From: Kallotenue papyrolyticum
GTDB lineage: Bacteria; Chloroflexota; Chloroflexia; Chloroflexales; Kallotenuaceae
DNA: 64,000 nucleotides
Assembly (NCBI RefSeq): GCF_000526415.1
Contig: NZ_JAGA01000003.1
Location: forward strand, 992,001-1,056,000
Direction of reading: 5' to 3'
In this document: piece by piece, positions 37,075 through 45,415 of the stretch
Position numbering within the stretch: the first letter of the stretch is position 1
Layout of the letters: each line of letters starts with the position of its first letter
Made by a program: the position numbers and the translations under genes
Notes under the pieces: model-generated
Told to the model about the DNA's origin: nothing
The model's database searches: none
Seen by the model: the letters and a program-made list of their open reading frames with translations, nothing else

Positions 37075-37395
37075 GATGCTCTCCTTTGCAGCCCTGGCTC
37101 GTCACGCCGGGCGCCTTTGAGGGTAGCGCACTACTATGCCCCACGCATCGGACCGATGCTACATATCTGCCTGAACCAAAAACCAGTCCCCACGACTGGA
37201 CTCTTGGCCGATGACACCGCAGCACCGCCTATGGCAAGCTGTACCAGACATCGTGCGCCAACATGGTCTATACTGTAGCGCTGCGCTGTGACAGGTACCG
37301 TCACCGGCGCGCATGAGACTGGCGGCGCCGCAAACGCTACCGCAGAAAGCAACCAAATACGACGCACCAGTATGCAGCCTGGCTCTGGAGGCCCT
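37075..37395. other. Intergenic region between divergent MFS and GNAT genes
   Basis: It holds the ribosome-binding site of the MFS gene at its left end, TATACT at 37269-37274 as a probable -10 of the GNAT gene, and GGAGG at 37387-37391 before ATG 37396. An in-frame upstream extension of the GNAT frame exists but lacks a ribosome-binding site. No other gene seen. Confidence 0.5.
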
Positions 37396-37998
37396 ATGCC
37401 ACCCGAACGACCCATCGTCATCCCTGGCGAGCGCATCTATCTAACGCACGTGCAGCGCGAGGATGTGCCGCTGCTGGCCGGCTGGTTTGCCGACCTCGAA
37501 CTGACCGCCTACCTTGGCCGCTTCGGAGCCTCGTTCAGCCTGGAGCAGGAACAGCGCTGGTTCGACAGCCTGGCCCACGACAACCAGCAGGTCACCTTCG
37601 GGATCGTTGTCCGCGAGGATGAGCGCCTGATCGGCTCGATCAGCCTGATGCACATCGATCACCGGCATGGCACGGCGGAGCTGGGCATCGCCATCGGCGA
37701 CAAGCGCGCCTGGAACCAGGGCTACGGCACGGAGGCCGTGCGCTTGATGGCTGAGTATGGCTGTTTCTTCCTGAACCTCTACGCCATCCGCCTGGCGCTG
37801 GTGGAGTTCAACGAACGGGGCCGGCGTGCCTATCTGCGCGCCGGCTTCCGCGAGGTCGGACGCTGGCGCGGTGCCTACCATCTCGACGGCCGGCGCTACG
37901 ACCGCGTCTGGATGGACATCACCCGCGATGAGCTGGATCTGTCGCGCATACGCGCGCTGATCGGCCTGCTGGCCGACGATCAGCGCCCTGCGACCTGA
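37396..37998 (+). CDS. GNAT N-acetyltransferase (RimJ/RimL-like)
   Basis: A 200-residue GNAT of the RimJ/RimL/SpeG type: GERIYLTHVQREDVPLLAGWF at the start, IGSISLMHIDHRHGTAELGI, and the acetyl-CoA loop IGDKRAWNQGYGTEAVRLM with the conserved QGYGTEA. The substrate may be a ribosomal protein terminus, polyamine or amino sugar; the sequence does not decide. The start at 37396 is supported by GGAGG 4 nt before it. It is followed after 65 nt by the ABC-2 permease gene. Confidence 0.9.
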   Translation: MPPERPIVIPGERIYLTHVQREDVPLLAGWFADLELTAYLGRFGASFSLEQEQRWFDSLAHDNQQVTFGIVVREDERLIGSISLMHIDHRHGTAELGIAIGDKRAWNQGYGTEAVRLMAEYGCFFLNLYAIRLALVEFNERGRRAYLRAGFREVGRWRGAYHLDGRRYDRVWMDITRDELDLSRIRALIGLLADDQRPAT

Positions 37999-38063
37999 CA
38001 GCCCTGGCCCGGCGCCGGAGCGTCCAGAAGACGAAACCTGTCCTCTACACAAGGAATTGAGAG

Positions 38064-38918
38064 ATGACTGTGCAACGTCTGAGTCGCTCGTTGCTGCGCG
38101 AAACCAAGGCCTCCTACGCCTTTGTCGAGCGCAACATCAACCTGGTCAAACGCTACTGGGGCTGGGAGGTGGTGTTTCTGCTCTACACCATCGTCAACGC
38201 GCTGTCGATCACCTTTATCGCCAAGGCATCGCCGGAGATCACCGGGCTATCGCTGTCGCAGGCAGATGTCAGCAATTTTATCCTCTATCTGCTGATCGGC
38301 GCGCTAGTGTGGAACTACATCTCGGTGCTCTTTGGCGTCGTGAGCGATACCATCACCTGGGAGCGCTGGGAGGGCACGATCGAATACACCTTCATGGCGC
38401 CGATCTCGCGGCTGACCCACCTGGGCGGCACCACGTTGTTCGCCATTCTGTATGGCATTGTGCACACCGCCGTCGTGCTGGCAGCGATCTCGCTCTTTTT
38501 CGAGATCGATCTGTCCAACGCCAATCCCTGGAGCGCGCTGGCGCTGCTGGTGCTGGGCAGCTTTTCGTTCGTGGGCGTCGGCATTCTGGCCGCCGTCTTG
38601 CCGCTGCTGTTTCCCGAGCGCGGCTCGCAGATGACCAATGTGCTCAATGCCCTGATCCTGCTGGTCAGTGGTGTGTACTTCCCGATCTCGGTGCTGCCGG
38701 GCTGGATGCAGACCATCAGCCGCTTCTCGCCGGCCTACTACGTGCTGGACGGCACACGTCAGGCGCTGCTGCACAACGCCACCATTGCCCAGATCGCGCG
38801 GCCCTACCTGCTGCCGCTGCTGGTGATCGGTATCGTGATGGTGCCATGCGGCCTGTGGGTCTTTCTCAGCGCCGAACGCTTCGCCAAGCGCAGCGGACGG
38901 CTCAAACGCAACGGATGA
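38064..38918 (+). CDS. ABC-2 type transporter permease
   Basis: A 284-residue integral membrane protein with six hydrophobic segments and the ABC-2 signature region (WERWEGTIEYTFMAPISR; LLVSGVYFPISVLPGWMQ; SPAYYVLDGTRQALL). It has no adjacent ATPase gene. The best partner in the window is the ATPase at 29588-30475, normally encoded next to such permeases. The start ATG follows AAGGAATTGAGAG. Confidence 0.93.
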   Translation: MTVQRLSRSLLRETKASYAFVERNINLVKRYWGWEVVFLLYTIVNALSITFIAKASPEITGLSLSQADVSNFILYLLIGALVWNYISVLFGVVSDTITWERWEGTIEYTFMAPISRLTHLGGTTLFAILYGIVHTAVVLAAISLFFEIDLSNANPWSALALLVLGSFSFVGVGILAAVLPLLFPERGSQMTNVLNALILLVSGVYFPISVLPGWMQTISRFSPAYYVLDGTRQALLHNATIAQIARPYLLPLLVIGIVMVPCGLWVFLSAERFAKRSGRLKRNG

Positions 38919-38936
38919 CGGTGGCAGCGCGAAATG

Positions 38937-38945
38937 TGGTATGCT
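38937..38945 (+). promoter_or_regulatory. Extended -10 of the GNAT-esterase pair
   Basis: TGGTATGCT, 45 nt before ATG 38990. Confidence 0.45.
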
Positions 38946-38989
38946 CTTCCTGCGCGCCCCGCGTACATTCGGGTCAAGGATTGCTGCCC

Positions 38990-39511
38990 ATGCACAGCGA
39001 GTACACCGGCAGGCAGGTGCGCCTGCGCGTGCTGGAAGACGACGATCTGGACACCGTTCTGGCGCTGATCCGCTCGACGCCCAACTACTTCGCGGCGATC
39101 GGCTACGGTCGCGAGCCGCTCAGCAAGCTCGAACTGCAGCGCGACTTCGAGGAAGCGCAGGCGACCGAGGGCCGGACGCTGTATGCTATCGAACGGCAGA
39201 GCGACCATACGCTGATCGGCATGGCCGATGTGCGTCTAGAAACCACTATGTCCGATACGGCGACGATTGCACTGCTGCTGATCGCCGGGCCCTACCAGCA
39301 GCACGGCTATGGCAGCGAAGCCGCCGAACTGCTGGAACAGGCGCTGTGGGCCGAGCCGGAGGTTGAGTTCATCATGGCCGGCGTGGCCGAGAGCAGTCAG
39401 CTCGGCCAGCGCTTCTGGCAGAGCCGCGGCTACCAGCCCTCCGGCATGACCACCCACGATCCGCAGACCAGCCGCACCACGGTCTGGTTTGCCAAGCGCC
39501 GACCGGCATGA
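38990..39511 (+). CDS. GNAT N-acetyltransferase
   Basis: A 173-residue RimJ/RimL-like GNAT: GRQVRLRVLEDDDLDTVLALI at the start and the acetyl-CoA loop LIAGPYQQHGYGSEAAELL. An in-frame ATG is preceded by AAGGA at 38976-38980. Its stop overlaps the esterase start (ATGA), so the two are translationally coupled. Fourth GNAT in the 31-39 kb stretch. Confidence 0.9.
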   Translation: MHSEYTGRQVRLRVLEDDDLDTVLALIRSTPNYFAAIGYGREPLSKLELQRDFEEAQATEGRTLYAIERQSDHTLIGMADVRLETTMSDTATIALLLIAGPYQQHGYGSEAAELLEQALWAEPEVEFIMAGVAESSQLGQRFWQSRGYQPSGMTTHDPQTSRTTVWFAKRRPA

Positions 39512-40641
39512 GCCGCGCGCCGCTGGCCGTCTTCGAGGCGTTGCAACGCGCTGTTGCTGCGGCCTCCACCGCCGTCGAGCGCCAGGCACTGGTCGAGCGC
39601 TGGCTGGCCGCGGCGCCGCCGTCGCCGTTGATCGGCGCGGACGAGGCGCTGATCTGGTATGCCGGGCCCGCGCGCAAGGTGGTGCTGCGCGGCGATATGC
39701 TCCAGGAGCGCAGCCTGCCCCTGACCCGCCTGGCCGACACCCCACTGTGGTTCTACCGGGCGCGCTACGAGCCGGATGCGCGCCTGGACTACCACCTGCT
39801 GGTGGACGGACGCGACGTGGGCGATCCACGCAACCCACGTCAGGCGCCGAGTGGCTACGGCCCACGCGCCGAGCTGCGCATGCCGCGCTACCAGGAGCCT
39901 GGCTGGTGGATCGAGCGCCCCGACACACCGCGCGGCCAGATCATCGATGTCGGCGCTGTGGCCAGCCGCGCTTATGGTACAACCCATCACGTGCGCGTGT
40001 ACCTGCCGGCGGCGGCGCGCGCTCCGCTCGCCAGCATCTACTTCGGCGATGGCGGTGATTATCTGCGCTTCGGCAGCGCCGCTACGACGCTCGACAACCT
40101 GATCGCCGCCGGCGCGATCCCGCCCTGCCTGGGCGTCTTCATCGATCCCTCCGCCGAACATGGCCGTGCTCACGACTACGACTGCAACCCACGCTATGCC
40201 GCCTTTGTGTGCCACGAGCTGGTGCCGTGGATCGATGCGCACTACCCGACGCAGCGCCGCGCCGAGCGGCGGGCGATCGTGGGCGCCTCCTTCAGCGGGC
40301 TGATCGCGCTGTGGATTGCGCACCAGCGGCCCGACATCTTTGGCCTGGTGGCCTCCCAGTCGGGCTACGTTAGCCGCGCCGGTGATGCGCTGATCGACCG
40401 GTACCACCACAAGCCAACGCCTGCTCCGGCCGTCCACCTGCTGGTCGGCAGCTATGAAACCCATCTCGGCCCCTTCCCGCCGGGCCATCCCGAAGGCGAC
40501 TTCGTGCGCGCCAACCGCGCGCTGCGCGATGTACTGCGTGCCCAGAGCTATCGCTCCGCCTACGCCGAGTACCACGATGGCCACGCCTGGGCCCTGTGGC
40601 GCGCGCGCTTGGGCGAAGCGCTGATCTTCCTGCTCGGCTAG
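39508..40641 (+). CDS. Enterochelin-esterase-like serine hydrolase
   Basis: A 377-residue alpha/beta hydrolase of the esterase D/Fes type. It has an N-terminal immunoglobulin-like starch-binding-type domain (about residues 35-125), then the catalytic domain with the nucleophile elbow GASFSG near residue 256 and a C-terminal histidine in YHDGHAWALWR. Such enzymes cleave esters of siderophores, carbohydrates or acyl groups; there is no signal peptide, so it acts in the cytoplasm. It overlaps the preceding GNAT gene by 4 nt. Confidence 0.9.
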   Translation: MSRAPLAVFEALQRAVAAASTAVERQALVERWLAAAPPSPLIGADEALIWYAGPARKVVLRGDMLQERSLPLTRLADTPLWFYRARYEPDARLDYHLLVDGRDVGDPRNPRQAPSGYGPRAELRMPRYQEPGWWIERPDTPRGQIIDVGAVASRAYGTTHHVRVYLPAAARAPLASIYFGDGGDYLRFGSAATTLDNLIAAGAIPPCLGVFIDPSAEHGRAHDYDCNPRYAAFVCHELVPWIDAHYPTQRRAERRAIVGASFSGLIALWIAHQRPDIFGLVASQSGYVSRAGDALIDRYHHKPTPAPAVHLLVGSYETHLGPFPPGHPEGDFVRANRALRDVLRAQSYRSAYAEYHDGHAWALWRARLGEALIFLLG

Positions 40642-40734
40642 TCCGCTAGCGCGCTGGCACACATCGTGCTCAGGCCCTGGGGGGCAGCCATCTAGTGGCC
40701 AGACCCAGCGAGCATCCCCCGCAGGAGGGCCTTC

Positions 40735-41745
40735 ATGAAAAATGTTGTGGGTCTGTTCGATACACTGACGGAAGCAGAAGCCGTGGTGCGCGAGCTGCGC
40801 GCGGCCGGCATCGCTCAGGCCGATATCAGCCTGGTGAGCGGTGGCAGCGAGACCGCTACCGACGCGCTGCATGCATTCAACGCCGCCAGCGGCGAAACCG
40901 GTAACGAAGCACGCGAGGGCGCGGCGTTTGGCGCAGCCGGAGGCGCCTTCGTCGGGGGCCTGACCGGCATGGTGATTGGGCTCGGCTTGGTAAGCCTGCC
41001 GGGCGTTGGCCCGGTGCTGGCCGCCGGCTCGCTCGCCGCCGCGCTGGGCAGCACCGTGGTTGGCGCGGGCGTGGGTGCCGCAGCCGGCGGCCTGCTGGGC
41101 GCGCTGGTGGGCGCGGGCATTCCCAAGCACGAGGCCGAGATCTACACTGAAAGTATCCGCCGAGGCGGGACGCTGGTGCTGGCAACCGTCGACGACGCAC
41201 ACGCCGAGCGCGTCCGCGAGATCATGAACCAGCACAACGTTGTCGATATCGAAGAGCGTGGCCGCCAGTATCGCGCACAGGGCTGGCCGGCCGCGGCAGA
41301 GCCTGGCGTCGCCGAGCACGGCACGATCGAGGCTGAACGACTGCGCGCTACCGGTGCCGATCACGACCCGGCCGCTGCCGCACGCAGCGTGGCCGACGGT
41401 CTGGTCGCACCGGTGCCCAGCGCCTCAGCACCCGGCGCGACCGACGAACACCGCCCGGCCGACTATCAACCGACCGAGCAGCCCGACCGCCGGCGTGCCG
41501 AGCATGACGTGCCCGCAGCGGCAAGCGAGTGGGAACGCAGCTCCAAGACCGGCACGGTTGCCGGCGCGATGACCGGCGCAGCTGCCGGTGGCGTCGCCGG
41601 CATCGCCGGCGGACCGGTCGGCGCCGCCAGCGGCATGGCGGCTGGAGCAGCCACCGGCGCGGCTCTGGGCGCGGCTGCCGACGCATCCGGCGAAAAAGCC
41701 GCCGAAGAGCAAGGCAGCGACCAGCCGGCGCCACCCGAACACTAG
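40735..41745 (+). CDS. General-stress-protein-like protein with two glycine-zipper regions
   Basis: A 336-residue protein. The N-terminus (VGLFDTLTEAEAVVRELRAAGI) is the YflT/GSP17M-like domain, followed by a first Gly/Ala-rich membrane-type zipper (about 62-130), a second alpha/beta part (TLVLATVDDAHAERVREIM), an acidic Pro-rich linker, and a second glycine zipper near the C-terminus (about 283-322). Glycine zippers of this kind insert into or associate with membranes. A GGAGGG site precedes the ATG. A bidirectional hairpin terminator follows. Confidence 0.85.
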   Translation: MKNVVGLFDTLTEAEAVVRELRAAGIAQADISLVSGGSETATDALHAFNAASGETGNEAREGAAFGAAGGAFVGGLTGMVIGLGLVSLPGVGPVLAAGSLAAALGSTVVGAGVGAAAGGLLGALVGAGIPKHEAEIYTESIRRGGTLVLATVDDAHAERVREIMNQHNVVDIEERGRQYRAQGWPAAAEPGVAEHGTIEAERLRATGADHDPAAAARSVADGLVAPVPSASAPGATDEHRPADYQPTEQPDRRRAEHDVPAAASEWERSSKTGTVAGAMTGAAAGGVAGIAGGPVGAASGMAAGAATGAALGAAADASGEKAAEEQGSDQPAPPEH

Positions 41746-41750
41746 GCTTC

Positions 41751-41777
41751 AGGCCCGCTCCAGGTGGGAGCGGGCCT
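41751..41777. terminator. Hairpin between convergent genes
   Basis: An 11-bp perfect stem (41751-41761 with 41767-41777) with a 5-nt loop. The last base touches the stop codon of the minus-strand gene. Confidence 0.7.
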
Positions 41778-42037
41778 CACACCTCCAAGGCCCCCTCCTG
41801 GTAGCGCACCAGGAGCGCCAGGCGATCGATGGCTTCCAGCGTGATCAGTTGCGGTTCACCACCCTCCAGATGCAGCACCAGCGTCTGACCAACGGCCAGA
41901 TGGCTTAATGCTAGCGAGTTGAGCACCAGCAGCCGTCGGTTCTGTGGCTGTGCCAGTACCGGCACCAGGTGCCCCTCACGCACCTCAAGTTGACCATCCT
42001 GCAACACGCGTGACGTCGTCGGCAATGGCTGATCCAT
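41777..42037 (-). CDS. Small hypothetical protein, 86 residues
   Basis: An 86-residue protein rich in Leu, Val and Gln with predicted short beta strands and no membrane segment. ATG 42037 is chosen because a G-rich ribosome-binding site (GGGGGG) precedes it and the upstream extension looks non-coding. It is divergent from the HAD gene. No family recognised. Confidence 0.6.
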   Translation of the reverse strand: MDQPLPTTSRVLQDGQLEVREGHLVPVLAQPQNRRLLVLNSLALSHLAVGQTLVLHLEGGEPQLITLEAIDRLALLVRYQEGALEV

Positions 42038-42081
42038 GGCTGCCCCCCTGCACGCGGCACGCCAGCCGGCGCGCCATGCGG

Positions 42082-42087
42082 TATGAT
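42082..42087 (+). promoter_or_regulatory. -10 element of the HAD gene
   Basis: TATGAT ends 10 nt before ATG 42098, implying a very short or absent leader. Confidence 0.45.
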
Positions 42088-42097
42088 ATGCGGCGGC

Positions 42098-42733
42098 ATG
42101 AATCAGATGCAACCGCGCTCCATGATCAAAGGCATTATCTTCGATTTTGGCGGCGTTTTTACCGACGCCCATGAGTCACTGGCCGGCTTTGCCGGTGTCG
42201 CCGCACGCTTCGGCCACACGCCTGAATCGCTCTACGACCTGCTCTACAACGGCAGCGCCTGGCAGGAGGCCAAAGTCGGGCGGTTGAGCACCGCCGCCTA
42301 CTGGCGCAGGATGATGGCCGCGCTCCAGCTCGATCCGGATGGCAATCTGGACGCGTTTCTGGCCGAGCTGTTCGCCGGAGAACGACTGGACCTGGAGGTC
42401 GTCGCGATCGCCGAGGAGTTGCGCCGGCGCTACCCGCTGGCCCTGCTCTCCAACGCCACCGACAACCTGGAGACGCTGCTGCGCGAGCGCTTCGGCATCC
42501 GCCATCTGTTCGCCGTGGTGATCAATTCCGCCGTTGCCGGCGTAGCCAAGCCCGATCCGGCTGCCTACCGACTAGCGTTGCACGGCCTGGGCCTGGCCGC
42601 GGACGAGGTGGTGTTCATTGATGATAAACCTCGCAACATCGCGGCCGCCGAGCGGCTTGGCATCGCCTCGATCCTATTCCGCACCGCCCCCGAGCTGCGC
42701 CGCGAACTGGCGGCGCGCGGACTGCTCCCCTGA
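42098..42733 (+). CDS. HAD-superfamily hydrolase
   Basis: A small phosphatase-like protein with the four HAD motifs: DFGGVF (nucleophile Asp), LLSNATDN, the lysine in GVAKPDPAAY and the acidic FIDDKPRNI. The helical cap is of the C1 type, as in haloacid dehalogenase and epoxide-hydrolase N-terminal phosphatases. The start may be 42098, 42107 or 42122; none has a good ribosome-binding site, consistent with a near-leaderless message from the -10 at 42082. The glycosyltransferase gene starts 7 nt after its stop. Confidence 0.9.
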   Translation: MNQMQPRSMIKGIIFDFGGVFTDAHESLAGFAGVAARFGHTPESLYDLLYNGSAWQEAKVGRLSTAAYWRRMMAALQLDPDGNLDAFLAELFAGERLDLEVVAIAEELRRRYPLALLSNATDNLETLLRERFGIRHLFAVVINSAVAGVAKPDPAAYRLALHGLGLAADEVVFIDDKPRNIAAAERLGIASILFRTAPELRRELAARGLLP

Positions 42734-42740
42734 GGCAGCG

Positions 42741-44009
42741 ATGCACCCGACGCACGGCCAGCACCATCCCGGCGGACGCACGCTCCGCATCGTCATGCTT
42801 GCCCCCTTCGGCATCCGCCCCAAGGGCACGCTCAGCGCGCGCATGCTACCGCTGGCCCGCGAGCTGGTGCGGCGTGGTCACTACGTCCGCATCATCGCGC
42901 CGGCCTACCTGAACCCGCAGGATGCCGACAGCGTGCGCTGGATCGATGGCGTTGCCGTCGAGCATGTGGCCCTGCCGCGCCTGCCCGCGCCGCCGGCGAC
43001 GCTGGAGCTGGCCGGTCGGCTGCTGGGTGCGACGCTCCGGCAGCATCCCGATCTGGTGCATCTCTTCAAGCCCAAAGGCTACGGCGGGCTGGCCGCGCTG
43101 TGGCTGCGCCGGTGGCGTCCCGCGCTACCGCTGCTGGTTGACAGCGACGACTGGGAGGGCCGCGGCGGTTGGAACGATCTGGCAGCCTATTCGCGCCTGC
43201 AAAAGCTGGTCTTCGCCTGGCAGGAGCGCGATCTGCCCCGGCGCGCCACGGCGGTGACGGTCGCCTCGCGCACGCTCCAAACGCAGATGTGGGGCTTTGG
43301 CGTGCCGCCTGCGCGCGTGCTATACCTCCCGCTGGGCGTGCCGCCGACGCCGCCGCCGTTGCCTGAGCGCGCCGTGGCGCGCCGGCGGTTGGGACTGGAC
43401 GCAGCGCCGGTAGTGCTGTTGTACACGCGCTTCTGGGAGTACGATCTGCGCGATGTGGTGACGGTGTTGATCGCCTTGGCGCAACAGCAGCCAGAGGCGC
43501 GCCTGCTGGTGATCGGCGCGGGCGAGCGCGGCGAAGAGGAGCACCTGCGCCAGATGGCGCAACGGGCCGGCGTCGGCGCGGCGCTCGATCTGCGCGGCTG
43601 GGGCGATGCCGCTCTGATCCAGGCCGCCATGGCTGCCGCCGATGTGGCGCTCATGCCCTACGCCGACACGCTGATGAATCGCGCCAAGGGCATGGCCAAG
43701 CTGCTGGAGCTGCTGCACGCCGGTCTGCCGGTGGTTGCCAGCCGCGTCGGGCAGGCAACCGAGTACATCCAGCACCAGCAGACCGGTCTGTTGGTCGCGC
43801 CCGACGATGGCGGGGCGCTGGCTGGCGCGGTACTGCAGCTGCTGACCGATCCCGCCACAGCGCGCCGCCTGGGACAGGCCGCCCAACAGGATGTCAGCGC
43901 GCGCTTCGCCTGGCCACGGCAGGCCAGCGCCCTGGAAGGGCTCTACGACGCGTGCGTGACGCGGAGGCGCGCCCGCTCCAGGAAGGCTAGCACCGCACAG
44001 GACTCGTGA
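42741..44009 (+). CDS. Glycosyltransferase family 4 protein
   Basis: A GT-B fold retaining glycosyltransferase of 422 residues. The N-terminal domain starts RIVMLAPFGIRPKGTLSARM, and the C-terminal nucleotide-sugar domain has YTRFWEYDLRDV, RGWGDAALIQAAMAAADVALMPY and the EX7E-like GMAKLLELLHAGLPVVASRVGQATEYI. It acts in the cytoplasm, probably on a lipid-linked or envelope glycan, in keeping with the sugar-transfer genes that follow. Encoded 7 nt after the HAD gene, so co-transcribed. Confidence 0.93.
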   Translation: MHPTHGQHHPGGRTLRIVMLAPFGIRPKGTLSARMLPLARELVRRGHYVRIIAPAYLNPQDADSVRWIDGVAVEHVALPRLPAPPATLELAGRLLGATLRQHPDLVHLFKPKGYGGLAALWLRRWRPALPLLVDSDDWEGRGGWNDLAAYSRLQKLVFAWQERDLPRRATAVTVASRTLQTQMWGFGVPPARVLYLPLGVPPTPPPLPERAVARRRLGLDAAPVVLLYTRFWEYDLRDVVTVLIALAQQQPEARLLVIGAGERGEEEHLRQMAQRAGVGAALDLRGWGDAALIQAAMAAADVALMPYADTLMNRAKGMAKLLELLHAGLPVVASRVGQATEYIQHQQTGLLVAPDDGGALAGAVLQLLTDPATARRLGQAAQQDVSARFAWPRQASALEGLYDACVTRRRARSRKASTAQDS

Positions 44010-44032
44010 GGGTAGCTCGCGACGCGCAGCGC

Positions 44033-44041
44033 TGCTATACT
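44033..44041 (+). promoter_or_regulatory. Extended -10 before the first GT87-like gene
   Basis: TGCTATACT, 58 nt before ATG 44099. Confidence 0.45.
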
Positions 44042-44098
44042 CACCTCGTTCGCCGGAGCGTGGCGATCAGGAGCAGACCTGCGCTGGAGTTCGTCCAG

Positions 44099-45415
44099 AT
44101 GAACGTTCGCATCGATCTATCCGCGGGGCGCAACCCGTTGGCGGTCGCGCCCCGCTCGCAACTGTTGCGCGCCGTGCTGCTGGGCGTGCTGCTGCTCAAC
44201 GCTGTGTTGCAGAGCTGGGCAGCCTGGCGCGAACTCTGCGACAGTGGCATGGACCTGCGGCAGGATTACCTGGCGGCGCAACGCATGCTGCGCGGCGAGG
44301 ACATCTTCGGACACTTCTCCGACGCAGAAGTGGAGTCATTAGGCGGCCGCTTCCAGCTCGAACTGGGCATGTGGCAGAACGTGCATCCGCCCCTGCTGAT
44401 CCTGCTCTTTACGCCGCTCGTCCGGCTTTCGTTCCAGAGCGTAGCTCTGCTCTGGACGATCGCCAGCGCGGTGGTATTAGTGGCGCTGACGCTGGCCATC
44501 TGCCGGCTGGTCGCGCTGCCGATCGCGCCGTTCTGGCGCTGGACACTGGCGCTGCTGCTGCTGGCCTGGTACCCGGTGTGGCACCATCTCCACGCCGGGC
44601 AACTCTCTATTTTTCTACTGGCTCTGCTGGTTGCCGCACTGATTGCCTGGCGACGCGGTGCGCACACATTGGCGGGTATCCTCTTGGCGCTGGCCACGCT
44701 GATCAAAATGTTTCCCGGGTTCCTGCTGGTGTACCTGCTGCTGCGGCGGCAGTGGCGTGTCGGGGTGACTGCCTGCGCAACGGCGCTAACCGTCATCAGC
44801 CTCCAGAGTCTGGCCGATCCGACGCTCTGGCCACGCTACTTCCTGGAGGTAGCGCCCGCCAATGCCGCCGGCTGGCGGGCGGCCTTCGGCAACGGCTCGC
44901 TGTTCGGCCTGACCGGACGCCTGTTGATCGGTGGGCCAGACATCGCGCCGCTGATCCATCTGCCGGCGCTGGAACCGCTGCTGCGCTATCTGCTCTACGG
45001 TCTGGCGCTGGCCTGGTTCGCCTGGGTGCTGTGGACGCGCCGTCACGCACCACCCCATCCCATCGGCGAGTACGGCCTGGCGCTGATCGCCGCGCTCTTG
45101 CTCTCGCCGATCACCTGGGAACATGCCGCTGTCTTCCTGCTGCTCCCGGGGCTGTATCTGACCAGCCGCGCGCTGCAGAGCGATCCCGCAGTCGATCGCT
45201 GGACGATCGGACTGCTCGGCTTTGCCATGCTCGCTTCATGCGTCCCCGCCGGCGTGATCTGGCAAGACATCTACAGAACCACCCAACCCGCACCGGCACC
45301 AAGCTGGCTTAACCTGGTCCAGCCCTACCCGCTTGTCTTTGTGGCCTGTTACCTAGCGCTTGGACGCAGCTTGATGCGTATAGGACGATCTCCCTATGTT
45401 CGATCAACTGCGTGA
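44099..45415 (+). CDS. GT87-like integral membrane glycosyltransferase
   Basis: A 438-residue polytopic protein with about ten hydrophobic segments. Family features: a first-loop acidic motif in MDLRQDYLAAQRMLRGEDIFG and a NVHPPLLILLFTPL loop, as in polyprenol-phosphate-mannose-dependent mannosyltransferases of the DUF2029 group. The donor would be made by the polyprenol-phosphate sugar synthase at 49443-50204 (inference). ATG 44099 gives the usual short cytoplasmic N-terminus; the longer upstream frame overlaps the promoter. It overlaps the next gene by 20 nt. Confidence 0.87.
   Translation: MNVRIDLSAGRNPLAVAPRSQLLRAVLLGVLLLNAVLQSWAAWRELCDSGMDLRQDYLAAQRMLRGEDIFGHFSDAEVESLGGRFQLELGMWQNVHPPLLILLFTPLVRLSFQSVALLWTIASAVVLVALTLAICRLVALPIAPFWRWTLALLLLAWYPVWHHLHAGQLSIFLLALLVAALIAWRRGAHTLAGILLALATLIKMFPGFLLVYLLLRRQWRVGVTACATALTVISLQSLADPTLWPRYFLEVAPANAAGWRAAFGNGSLFGLTGRLLIGGPDIAPLIHLPALEPLLRYLLYGLALAWFAWVLWTRRHAPPHPIGEYGLALIAALLLSPITWEHAAVFLLLPGLYLTSRALQSDPAVDRWTIGLLGFAMLASCVPAGVIWQDIYRTTQPAPAPSWLNLVQPYPLVFVACYLALGRSLMRIGRSPYVRSTA

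Noticed and set aside
37288-37395. Longer N-terminus for the GNAT gene at 37396
   Set aside because: The extension overlaps the probable -10 region, lacks a ribosome-binding site and does not match the family start; ATG 37396 has GGAGG at good spacing.
39430-41364. A 644-codon open frame on the minus strand opposite the GNAT, esterase and stress-protein genes
   Set aside because: It runs antisense through three well-supported genes, has a composition typical of GC-rich shadow frames and shows no recognisable motif.
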